Origin: Craterostigma plantagineum
Lineage: Eukaryota; Streptophyta; Magnoliopsida; Lamiales; Linderniaceae
Assembly (NCBI GenBank): GCA_027422505.1
Contig: JAPQWV010000017.1
Coordinates: 17,485,501 to 17,549,500, forward strand
Direction: 5' to 3'
DNA length: 64,000 nt
Shown: one piece after another, positions 35,473 through 45,278 of the stretch
Position numbering within the stretch: position 1 is the stretch's first letter
How the letters are laid out: each line of letters begins with the position of its first letter
The notes under the pieces: model-generated
Told to the model about the DNA's origin: nothing
The model's database searches: none
Seen by the model: only the letters and a program-made list of their open reading frames with translations
Made by a program: the position numbers and the translations under genes

Positions 35473-35737
35473 TAGGGCTATAAATGAGCTCGAGCTCATT
35501 TGACTCCTAGTGAGCTCGTCGAGCTTGAGCTTTCTGATAAAAGTATTATAAAAATTTTGTAAATTAAAAAGAAACTACATAAAGAGCTCGCGAGCCTGTT
35601 CAGGAGCTTTTAAACTCTTATGTCTGAGCGCAAACTCGAGCTGGACATATATCAGCTCGAACTCGAGCTCAACAACTCATTTATGCGAGCTTCAGCTGAG
35701 CTTTTGTCGAGCTGGCTCGACTCATCTTTCACTCCTA
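35473..35737. mobile_element. hAT-type MITE, 265 bp
   Basis: Ends read TAGGGCTATAAATGAGCTCG and, in reverse complement, TAGGAGTGAAAGATGAGTCG, an imperfect terminal inverted repeat with hAT character. The flanks CTTCGATA (35465-35472) and CTTGGATA (35738-35745) match at 7 of 8 bases, the expected hAT duplication length. The interior is rich in GAGCTCG and non-coding. Confidence 0.8.
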
Positions 35738-35979
35738 CTTGGATACATATGGTGTTGCATCATAGCTCTCTGTCCTCGCTTCGAACATTAGGTGAGAAAG
35801 CCAAGGATGATTTGTCGAGGTTGACTATCTGACCCGACGACTTTCATATTCACTTAGGATGCTCTTGATCGTAATCACATCCTCCACAGTCGATCTTGTG
35901 AATATTAGGGTGACATTGGAAAATAAAATATGGGAGCTCCTTAGTGAACCACGACATATATGATATTTAACGACATGTC

Positions 35980-37341
35980 ACCTTTTCTGTTTATTTAGAC
36001 CGACAAAATTTAATAACAAAAACGCGTGAAATATATTAAGTCAAAAAGTCGCGTTTTCTACATTGCGTTTTCACAAAACCCTAGTGACATCCTATCAAAA
36101 TCGTTATAAACTCTCAGTTTCAATGCCGCCGCAATTTCTCCCCCAAAGGCTCTTCTCTATCCATCTTTTTTTATGGATTTCTCGCCGTCTATATCCACCA
36201 CTTAGATCTTACAATCGCATACTTGGTTTCGTTCCTTGTCTTCAACTAGTAGAGTGCTAATCACAAAAATTGAACGCTCATGGTTTTCGGGCAATCATTT
36301 TCTCCGTTTAAATCGTTTTATCCTTATAGCTTGCGGATTTTTAGATCTACATCCATGGTATATATTTTCATCGTCTTTTGGATTCATTTCTTATTTATCA
36401 TTGTTTTTGGACTTATGAATGGTTTCTAACATTTATGCAGAGAGTGAAGAAGGGATTCTTGATTTGGCATCACGATAACATCTTGTTGGAATCTGTTTAA
36501 GGCTTATCGATCATGCTTTTTTCAACCAATTTCAGATCGGCAGCGATGATCTATGCCATCATTGTTGGTGTATTCTTTTCTTATCCTTTTCGTTTTTAAA
36601 TCTTATGGTTATCATTAGTATTAAAGGTGTTGACTTGTATCCTAATGGTTAGGTTGCTAACAAACCGAATCGAATATTTGCATTTGTTTCGAATTCGTTA
36701 ATTTGATCTGATATTCATATTCGGTATTTGATTCGTGACGAATCATAAAATCGATTCGATTCGATTCGCTAATGATATTTCGAAATGATTCGCGAATATT
36801 CGAATATTCGAATTTTTTTATTTTTTATTTCAAAAACATACCTGTTAATTATGCATAATTCTAAACGAATCGATATTTATTCTATATAATTCCAAGCGAA
36901 TCGAGTTTTACGAATCAACAACATATTCATGTAATTATGCATAATACCTGTATATAATATATTATTCTATATAATTCAAAACGAATCGAATTTACGAATC
37001 GAATAACGTATATTCGTATTCGTATTCGATAACTATTCGAATCGAAAAAACTATTCGTATTCGATAATATTCGAATTCGAATACCAATATTCCGAACCGA
37101 GTCGCGCGAATCGGAAATATTCGATTCTTTTGCAACCCTACTAATGGTGTTGATTATGTTTTTCTCTCGTCGAATCTCATATCTTTCATTCATCTTATCA
37201 TTGCCTCAAGGGGTCACATGACTATTGTTGTCACACGAATTTGGGACGCATTCATCTTGCCGCGGGATTAGTCCTATCTCTGGAGTGTGTGGCCCACCCC
37301 AATATTCAGGAGCACCTAGCCAGGTCAATGGTTTGGAAGCC
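35980..37341 (+). repeat. Repeat R copy 2, left part
   Basis: Aligns with 7555-9270. It keeps the telobox AAACCCTAG (36076-36084), the TATA-like GTTATAAAC (36103-36111), the ATG at 36123 in TTTCAATGCC, the ACCACTTAGATCTTACA block, GATTTTTAGATCTACATCCA and AACATTTATGCAG. Frames after the ATG differ from copy 1, arguing against a conserved protein. A hAT MITE sits at 36650-37140 and Copia 3 begins near 37342; the copy resumes at 47504. The 240 bp before it (35738-35980) hold nothing I recognise. Confidence 0.7.
36650..37140. mobile_element. hAT-type MITE, 491 bp, with perfect target duplication
   Basis: Flanked by CTAATGGT at 36642-36649 and 37141-37148. Ends read TAGGTTGCTAACAAACCGAA and, in reverse complement, TAGGGTTGCAAAAGAATCGA, consistent with hAT terminal repeats. 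The interior is AT-rich and packed with CGAATATTCG/ATTCGAAT palindromes. The uninterrupted target (TTGTATCCTAATGGTG) is present at about 9250-9265 in R copy 1. Confidence 0.9.
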
Positions 37342-37344
37342 TTT

Positions 37345-37575
37345 TTTTCACTTGTCCTTAGAATATCATTTTCACATATACACATAGAAATACATCACGT
37401 AGCCTAACTTATAAAGACTACATTTTGTCAACTTAAAAGACAAAAGTTTCAACCATAGCGATGCTTTGACTAACCTAATACAGTTCAAAGCATGTTTATC
37501 CATGACTGGACAAAGGATAGTGCTAAACATCATCATAGCGTTAAGAAAATATTACAATATATTAATATTTTAACA
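37345..37575 (-). repeat. Lower (3') LTR segment of Copia element 3
   Basis: Shares TCCTTAGAATATCATTTTCA, AAAGACAAAAGTT, CAAAGCATGTTTATCCATGA and the terminal AAATATTACAATATATTAAT block with 47285-47503. Sequence corresponding to the other end of the upper LTR (45279 onward) is absent, so this LTR is incomplete. Confidence 0.75.
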
Positions 37576-37639
37576 CCCCTCCTTAGTCTTTTCTTAATGA
37601 CTCTTAGATATTTGAGTCTTCCTTTGGGCAATGGCTTCA

Positions 37640-38160
37640 TCATCATATTGGCATGGGAACGACACTAACCAAAGTTTACCTTATCATCCTTTTTAGCTTG
37701 TCGAACGACTTCGAACTTGATCTCAACATTTTCCGTTCGTCCATTTGCAGCGGGTTCTTTGCCATTACATTATTTAGTCGTTTCTCATCGGGAACGAGGG
37801 GTTTTGATTTTGGCTTGCTCCACCTCATTTTAGGCCTCTTCGACGGTCCGGTAAATAAATCTCAAAGCTTATTCTTTCCGACCATCGCCATCTTCTTCTT
37901 CATCGCATGTCTCCATTCATCATACTCCGTTACTTCTTTTAAAGAGGAAGTTTCCAACATAGGATACATGCATTTTGATCCATCCTCGTCATAGGCTTCG
38001 TCTTCGACATAGGTAAGATGGGAGTTGAGTTACCATCATCATTCGAAACATAGCAAGCACTTTCCTGTTTCTCATTGAACTTCAAAGAGCAGCATTTTTC
38101 AATCATAGCCACCTTCGCCAGCATCACATCATTAGGATCATAGACAACACATGCATTGTC
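37640..38160 (-). pseudogene. Copia element 3 pre-integrase and RT fragments
   Basis: On the minus strand, a DPNDVMLAKVAMIEKC-like block (38150-38100) matches the segment just upstream of the Copia pre-integrase. Soon after, EYDEWRHAMKKKMAMVGKN (about 37940-37880) resembles the N-terminal RT motif. The integrase core that should separate them is missing, so a large internal deletion is inferred. The rest toward 37640 is too decayed to assign. Confidence 0.6.
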
Positions 38161-38185
38161 TTTGAATAAAAGAGAGTATCATCTC

Positions 38186-38600
38186 TCAACCATTCTTGCA
38201 ACGCTCAAAGAACAAAGAGAATATAGGTAATATACTTTTTGTACCTCGCTTAGTATTGATCGATATCGATACTTTTCCTTCGGCTTGAGTAACTTTGTCA
38301 TCTCCTAATCGAACCTTGCTCTTGATGGATTTGTTCGAGCTCGAAAACATCATTTGATCTTTACACATGTGGCTTGTGCAACCACTATCAATGAGCCAAG
38401 CTTGTTCATTTTTCGCTTCCGTTATCGCCACAAAAGCCATTCATTGCAACTTCTTTATCATTGGAAAAGTTGGCTTGTTGTGGTTGAACATGTGCTTGTT
38501 TTTTTAGCCTACAATTACTTTAAATATGCCTCATTTGTTACAGTGGTTGCATCGGATTGCGCCTTTTTCTTTGTACCAACAATCACTCTCAACGTGATTG
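38186..38600 (-). pseudogene. Copia element 3 zinc knuckle and protease relic
   Basis: The frame 38440-38186 contains the protease site WLIDSGCTSHMCKD, with the catalytic DSG intact. Upstream on the minus strand, in broken frames, lie CWYKEKGAIRCNHCNK and a G following it, the remains of a Copia-type CCHC knuckle. The frame ends after LGDDKVTQAEGKVSI. Confidence 0.7.
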
Positions 38601-39028
38601 TTTTGAAAGAAAACTTGCATGGTTGCGTCGTCTTTGCTTTGTACTTGTAATTTCAACTGCATTTTTCGCATCGTTGTCGTCAGCTTGGGGTTTACCTTCA
38701 TTTTCTTGCATTTTCCCGTTGGACTTCACTTTAATGGCCAGCAAAGCTCCTTCTGTTGCACTTTTGTCTCTCATATTTACTCTTTGCTCTTGAGTTTGAA
38801 GCTTGCTAGTGAGTTCGGCAACCGATAGAGCTTTGAGATCACACGATTCTTCGATAGCGGAAATTTTCGCTTCAAACTTCGAAGGTAGACTTATCATCAT
38901 CTTCTTCACCACCTTTGCATCGTTGAAGTCTTTTTCCATCAACCTTATTTTGTTAACAAGGTCTAAGAGTTTGGATGAATACTCTTTTATCGATTCGTTA
39001 TCCTTCATTCTCAACATCTCAAACTCTC
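38601..39028 (-). pseudogene. Copia element 3 gag, C-terminal half
   Basis: A minus-strand frame contains FEMLRMKDNESIKEYSSKLL, LVNKIRLMEKDFNDAKVVKK and LTSKLQTQEQR, a classic UBN2/Copia gag C-terminal half. It starts directly at the LINE poly(A) junction (39029). Its N-terminal half is on the far side of the LINE at 44899-45172. Confidence 0.88.
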
Positions 39029-39158
39029 TTTTTTTTTTTTTTGGTTGACCCCCTCGAGGGTAATGTTCACTAAATAAAAAGAGTGGTACAGTGTTAGCGG
39101 CATGCCGCAACCCAACTGGTAACAAGCTAACAAGCGAAAGAAACAAGACAGTAGACGA

Positions 39159-42100
39159 CTACCAAGCTATACGCCACACACGCCGCATGGCGCATGCCTG
39201 CAGCTGGTACTTTTCCGACAGCGTGGAAAGACGCAAGCAAAGAAGTATTTCGATCGCCTCAACAAGTTGCTCAGGTGCCTTCTGACGACCCTCCCGCCAT
39301 CTCGTGTTACGCTCCATCCATATGTGGTAGACCAATGAAGAGAGTGTATGCCGAAAAACCAGCTGAGATAGATGGCGACTTTCCAACGACGAGCTGCCCA
39401 AAGGATATCCGTACCCCAATTCGCGTGTGGCCAATCGAAACGTAACTTTTCCTGTAACAGCTCGAGGCACCGACCAGAGAATGGGCACCCGAAAAATAAA
39501 TGCGTGGTAGTCTCGACAGAAAGGGTATCGCACAGGAGACACGTCGAGGCACCAGCCGCACTAGCAATCCATGGCTTATCCCGTGTAGCCAATCTATCAC
39601 GAATGGCCAGCCATAGGATGAAGTCGTGCCGAGGGATCGACATCGGGCCGCCAAGTAACGTGTGCCAAGGAGCTATCGGCCTCCGTAACCGCATGTTGTT
39701 CCTCGCTGAGTAGGTGGTGAAGCGACCATCACTCGAAACATTCCAACGAACAAAATCAGCTTCCCCGGGGCGCACAGGGGGAAGAAGGGGCGCTATATCG
39801 AGGTACTCCCTCCTCGAGCGGGCTGGCCACCTCCATTCGTCCTCGCCTATCACCATGCTCAGACGAGAATCAATCGGGAGACCCATCACCTGTGGTCCCC
39901 ACGGAAAATACTCCACAAGTGGTCCCGTAAGTAACCACGGATCAGTCCATAGGCGTAAAGACCTACCGCTCCCGATGTGAAAATCCACCGAAGGTCGGAA
40001 GAGAGGACGAAGCTTAAGAAGTTTCTTCCAACTCCAAGAAGATCGGGCCGACGCCTGAACCGACCAGAGAGACTTGCGTTGGAGTCTGGTCCGCCTAATC
40101 CAGGTCGCCCAAATCGAAGTATCATCATCACTCAGCAGGGTCCAGAGAAGGTGCATAAGCAGTGCCTTGTTATCTACCTCAATCGAACGCAGCCCCAGTC
40201 CACCTTCCTCCCTCGGTAGGCAGATATCAGCCCAAGCAACCTTAGCTCCCGACCCTCTCCATAGAAAAGTCCGAATGCGAGTCTCAATGCAACGTAAGAC
40301 TCCCTTGGGGAGTAAGAATACACCCGCCCAATACGTGTGGAAACTCAGTAGGACCGACTTGATCAGCTGAAGTCGGCCAGCGTAGGAGAGAGACTGATGT
40401 GTCCAAGATCCCAAACGTCGATCAAACGACGCGATGAGTGGGGCACAATCAGAAATGCTCAATCGCGAGGTGATCAATGGGACACCCAGGTAGCGAACGG
40501 GTAAATTACCCAAAGGGAAACCCATGGTACCCTGAATAGCATCTTTCAGCCGATCCGCACTTCTGGACAGGAACAACTCACTCTTGTCATGATTGGCTCT
40601 AAGTCCAGAAAGCATGGCAAAGCACTCCAGACTCTCCTTAAAGATGGCCACTGACTCAATGTTCGCGTGCGAGAAAAGTAGAAGATCGTCGGCAAAAGTG
40701 AGCATAAAAAGAGAAGTCACGTCACATCTCCAATGATAACGAAAACATCCCCGGCGATCAATATGCTCCTGAATAATACCATGCAACACCTCAATCACTA
40801 AAGTGAAAAGGTAAGGCGATATAGGATCACCTTGACGTAATCTGCGACGTCCTCTGAAAAACCCTCCGACCGTCCGTTGATGCTGATAGAGAAGCGCGTC
40901 GTCGTGAGACAAGAGCGGATCCAGCCGACAAAGGTAGGGTGGAAACGAAGAGCCTCCAGCGTAGCGAGAATGAAGTCCCACTCTACCATATCATAGGCCT
41001 TCGCAAGGTCCACCTTGAACGCAACGCGTTCGGGCAGCCCTGCACTACCATAACCGTGGCAAATTTCCTGCGCCAAGAGGATGTTGTCCGATATACGGCG
41101 TCCCGGGATGAACGCCGTCTGCGTAGCATGCACTAAGTCGCCCAAACAGCCCCGCAATCGATTAGCAATGATCTTCGAGATGATCTTGTAAAGTACATTG
41201 CAGCAGGAAATCGGTCTGAAATCCTTTGCCATCCGTGGGTTGAGGCGCTTAGGGATGAGGGTAATGAGTGTCGAATTCAGCTCCCCGAAAAGATGTCCCG
41301 TACGAAAGAATTCCCGAATCGCAAAAGAGACATCACCTCCAATAGTTGGCCAAGCATGCTTAAAGAAAGCAGCCGTAAAACCATCGGGACCCGGGGCCTT
41401 ATTGTCCCCAATAGAAGATAAGGCCAGCTTGATCTCCGCATCTGTAATCGGGACAATCATCGTAGCCGCGTCCTCATCGCCGAGAGTCCGAGGGATAAAC
41501 GGCGTGACCATAGAAACATCCACAGGAGACGTGTGAGCCGAGCAGCCCAGAATCTCAGTGTAATAACGAAGAATCTCATCCCGTACACGCTCCTCACCCT
41601 CATAAACAGCCCCAGAAGTATCCTCTAAAGAGAAGATGCGATTGGCTACTCGACGCGTCTCTACCTTCTTGAAAAAGAAGGCCGTGCACTGATCCCCGTC
41701 CTTAAGCCAAGCCAACTTCGCCCGTTGCGCACCGGAAATGTACTCAACCTCAACAGCCTTGGCATATGCATATCGGCATCGCTTCTCAAGGAGAAGGAGA
41801 TCCGGCTCGGTAGGATGAGTAATAGAAAGCTCCTGCACAATCTCCAGGAACCGCTGCGCCTCGAGGACATTGCGGTTGAGGTCACCCTTAAGACGTCGGA
41901 GGCGCTTCATCGCACGCTTGATTCCGCGAAGCCTCGTCATAACCGCAAACATGGTGTATCCCGCAACCTCCCGATGCCAAGCCTCCGCCACCAAAGACGT
42001 AAACCTGGGGTCATGAACTAGAAAATTATCGAATCGAAAAGTGTCACCTTGGGTCGCGAAGGAGTAACCGCCTCCAAGATAAGGGGAGAATGATCCGAGG

Positions 42101-42764
42101 TAGCCGGAAGACCGCATCGATATGGCCGATCCCCAAACAGGGAGAACCACGAAGGGTTCCCCACAACTCTGTCCAGTCGACGCCAAACACCAGACGGACC
42201 ACTTTGCTGATTATACCATGTGAAGAAGGAACCCAATCGCGGCAGATGCCGAAGGTCCGAAGCGGTCAAGCAGGCAGCAAAATCAGGACAACCAGAAGCC
42301 GTGCCTCCCCGAGCTTCGTTTCCACAAAGTATAGCGTTGAAATCCCCATCACCACCCAAGGAGAGTCCACCCGAGTACTCGAAACTCTCACAATATCAGC
42401 CCATAGATCCCGTCGAACGCCCACCTGGTTAGATCCATACACAAAGGAAATAAAGAAATCCTGGCGAGCAGCTAGATCACTAACCTTACAGTGAATAGCC
42501 TGACTCGAAAAAGACTCGACGGTGACCGCAACAAATCGAGAGTCCCATCCGACCCAGATACGAGAGCCTGGGCCATCATCATAGTCATAGAACCAGCTCC
42601 ATTGCCCAACAGAATCAGCCACTGAAGAGGCGTTCTGTTCAGCCACCCGCGTCTCAATAAGACCAATAAGCTTAACCTCGTACTTCATAATCAGCTCCCT
42701 CACCCCCCCACTTGTGGTCTAACCTGTTTAGACCACGTACGTTCCAAGAGGCGAACGGGATCAT
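39159..42764 (-). pseudogene. LINE ORF2: endonuclease, reverse transcriptase, zf-RVT (broken)
   Basis: Starts at ATG 42764 (MIPFASWNVRGLN, an APE-endonuclease opening). A shift in a G7 tract (42709-42703) leads to the frame with KLIGLIETRV. A second shift near 42350 passes to GDFNAI, LDRVV and SDHSPL, the remaining endonuclease motifs. The RT frame (42186-40798) holds NKAPGPDGFTAAFFK, DFRPISCCNVLYKIISKI and FKVDLAKAYDMVEWDF. After a shift near 40850-40980 the frame to 39167 holds RQGDPISPYLF, the catalytic FADD (TFADDLLLFS) and a zf-RVT-like WHTLLGG ... CLLC region. A last shift leads to the C-terminal HIWMERNTRWREG. Acts in target-primed reverse transcription. Confidence 0.94.
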
Positions 42765-44592
42765 GGATCACCGCCGGAAAGGGCTGCTTGACCCTTAGTA
42801 AAATCGATGTCCTCCACAAGATCGGCAAGTACATCGAAAGAATTCCTTACCCCGGTAACAGGACCCGCACTAGAGGAGGCAAGGTCGGCATGCGTCCTAT
42901 CAGTCCGGCGTGTAAAGGTGTCAGAAAAGCTATCCAAGAGATGCTCCAGATCAGCCCCTTTTTCAGTAGGTCCCCGCTCCAGCGGTTCACTTCGGTGCTC
43001 AACAATGTTTCCCACCGTCATTGCCTCCACAACCGCTTTTTCCTTCCCTTTATCCTTGATCTGCAGCCATTCCTGCCGAGGTCGCGTACGGGGTTGTGCT
43101 CGTGTGTCGCGCGTGCCCGCAGGTCGTTCCGGACAAGGCTGTCGTGGCGTGCGATGTACAGCATGCCGAGACGGATGATTGGGCTGATTAGCCGTAGTAC
43201 GGGCCCTAGGGCAAGCCGAGGGTCCATGGGTCCACGTATCGCAAGTGTTGCACTTCTTAGGCCTTCATTCATACTCCACCCGTACAGCAACGGAAGTAGC
43301 CGAGCCACCGGTATGTTGCGGCAGCTTGATGTTGAAGCGCTCAACGAAGGGTTCATCAAGTTGCTTCGCGACGCACACCCGAGCGTAATCCATCCTTTCC
43401 CCAAGAATCGTCACCGTATCCGCAAATAGGGGCTTCCCCACCGCGCTCCCAATAACGCCTAAACCTCTTGTGTCCAAAACTCGCCCGGCACGTTCCAAAG
43501 TTTGACCCATAAAGGCACTTCCCCTGAAATGTCATCCCAGGTTTCCAAACTTCGAGGAAAATAGGCTGCCCTTGCAAGAGCCAGGGACCTCCCTCCAAAA
43601 CAATAGTCACCGCCTCAGCCGATAGGAATCTGAATTTGAAGAAGCCATTTGTAGTAGCACGAACTTCAACCAAGTCATTCCAAATCGCCTCGGTTGAACC
43701 CCTTACTAGCCGTCTCCCACGAAGGGGAAACGACGGCAACACCATCAATGATCTCCGGCGCCGTGAACGATAGGGGAACTCGCGCCGGTAACGAGCGTGT
43801 TCCAACCGAGTGTCTAGAGTTATTCGCGTCTGCCACCACCGACGCAAACGATTGACCATTGTTAATTCGCGGGCCTAGGCGGTTGAAAGCCGATTCGTGT
43901 GTCTTCCCGCCTAGCGAACCGCAACCCTGACCGTTATTTGCCGCCGTAACCGGTTCAGTCTGCCTTGGCAAGATCGTAAGGTCGGAGATGGGCCCACAAT
44001 TCGCTGACGGCCCATTATGGTTTGCATGGGAAAATTCCAGCCCCGATTCGCCACTCTCAGGAACGGCCGTCGTGAGCGTAGGGGACAGCCCGAGATCCCG
44101 TCGAACCTCCTCACGCAATTTCTCAGGCCCGTCAGGGTTTACTAGGTCTGCACGTGCGCCACCCTCACCCGTCGATGCAGCCGTCACCGTTGAGTCATAT
44201 CGAGTCGGGAAAATGCTACTAATCCGGTCACTGAATAGGTTACGGCGAGGACGGCGATAAGTGGCCGACCTAGTTGGATCCGCGTGGTGCAGATTCCTCC
44301 CCGATCCAGCGCGACCACGCGGTAAACAATCGCCGGGATTCTCCGTGAAGGCCGGGCTATCAGAGGATCTGTCCGAGAGATCCTGCGGCTGAAGAGACGT
44401 AGAGATCGACGGTCCCGTAGTAACAAGCTGATAATCCTGTGCTAGAGATTCCTTCGCGATTACAGTCGGAGCGCCACCAATTTGTCCAATCAAAGATTCA
44501 AACGCAGCCACGTCAAAGCGCTCATCAAACTCCGGGATAATAGCGCGTATAGAGCCGTAGTTAATCGACGATCCAGCAATAAGATCATCCAT
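42761..44592 (-). pseudogene. LINE ORF1: DUF4283-like RNA-binding protein (broken)
   Basis: Frame 44592-43675 starts MDDLIAGSS and is a low-complexity N-terminal region. A shift near 43800 enters the DUF4283-like domain (GFFKFRFLSAEAVTIVLEGG, then LEVWKPGM). A further shift near 43510 gives the second half (GKPLFADTVTILGERMDYAR). A TGA near 43265 precedes the CCHC knuckle CNTCDTWTHGPSAC (about 43253-43212). The frame continues to a TGA at 42763-42761 that overlaps the ORF2 ATG as ATGA. DUF4283 plus CCHC is typical of plant L1 ORF1, which coats LINE RNA. Confidence 0.9.
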
Positions 44593-44898
44593 ATCGCGAT
44601 CAAACCAATAGCGAAATCAAAGAAACGAGTGAAAAAGATAAAAACCGAAGGATTAAAATCCTTCCATCGCCGTCTGATCTCGGCGATGGAGGGTACGCGG
44701 TCGTACACCGGAGATCAGTTGGTTTCTTACTTGGGCTTTTATCGAACAGTTGGAGGGCGTGGTAATATCACCCAAAGTTTGGTATGTTGGTTTTTGCAGC
44801 TTTCAACGGGTAAGTTGATGAGAAAATTGCAGAGAGAAATACCTTTGGAATTAGAACTATAATGGCGTTGTGTTGGTTTGCTGGTTTTTTTTTTCACC
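44593..44898 (-). other. LINE 5' untranslated region
   Basis: About 300 nt between the gag junction and the ORF1 ATG. On the minus strand it begins GGTGAAAAAAAAAACCAGCA and contains a GATCTCCGGTG...CGATGG stretch. L1 promoters are internal and would lie here, but I see no recognisable element. Confidence 0.6.
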
Positions 44899-45172
44899 CT
44901 CTCACTTCTTCAACCTCTTCCTTCAACTTATCCCATGCTTCTTTCCGATTTTCGGAAGCCATAATTCTTGTGAAGATTGTATCCGAAAGAGCCGAGTGTA
45001 AACATGTAAGAGCTCTTGGTTTTTTTGCCATATATTCTTCATGCTTCTTCATTTGAGCAATAGTTGGATTTTCTCGTAAGGCCGATGGTTCTTGATCATA
45101 TTCAACCACATCCCATAGTGCTTCCAAGTATGCTTTCATCCTGATCGCCCATATATGATTGTTTTTCGCCAT
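44899..45172 (-). pseudogene. Copia element 3 gag, N-terminal half
   Basis: The frame shows HIWAIRMKAYLEALWDVVEY, LHSALSDTIFTRIMAS and EAWDKLKEEVEE, a Copia gag (DUF4219/UBN2) N-terminal half. A frameshift lies near the start: PPVFNGE is encoded just upstream in another frame. The reading frame runs into the LINE at 44898, and its continuation is at 39028. Upstream (45173-45266) lies the leader with a degenerate PBS. Confidence 0.85.
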
Positions 45173-45278
45173 TGAAAACTGGAGGTCCCATGTTTAGAGA
45201 GTTGGAAGCATACTTCGCTATAGATTTTTCACTCACAAGCCCCTCAAGACCCCTCAAGAAGAAAGCTCTGCTACCGTG

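Larger units (their letters stand above)
39029..44898 (-). mobile_element. L1-type LINE, near full length (5.9 kb), inserted in Copia 3 gag
   Basis: A minus-strand non-LTR retrotransposon: 5' untranslated region (44898-44593), ORF1 with DUF4283-like and zinc-knuckle domains, ORF2 with endonuclease, reverse transcriptase and zf-RVT, a 3' untranslated region and a 14-nt poly(A) tail (39042-39029). It separates two halves of the same gag gene. The short repeat GAG/AGAG at both junctions is the only target duplication visible. Frameshifts and stops inactivate both ORFs. Confidence 0.93.

Noticed and set aside
39167..40981. Intact 604-codon reverse transcriptase gene
   Set aside because: It begins within the RT palm after a frameshift and ends out of frame at the C-terminus, so it is the 3' part of a broken LINE ORF2.
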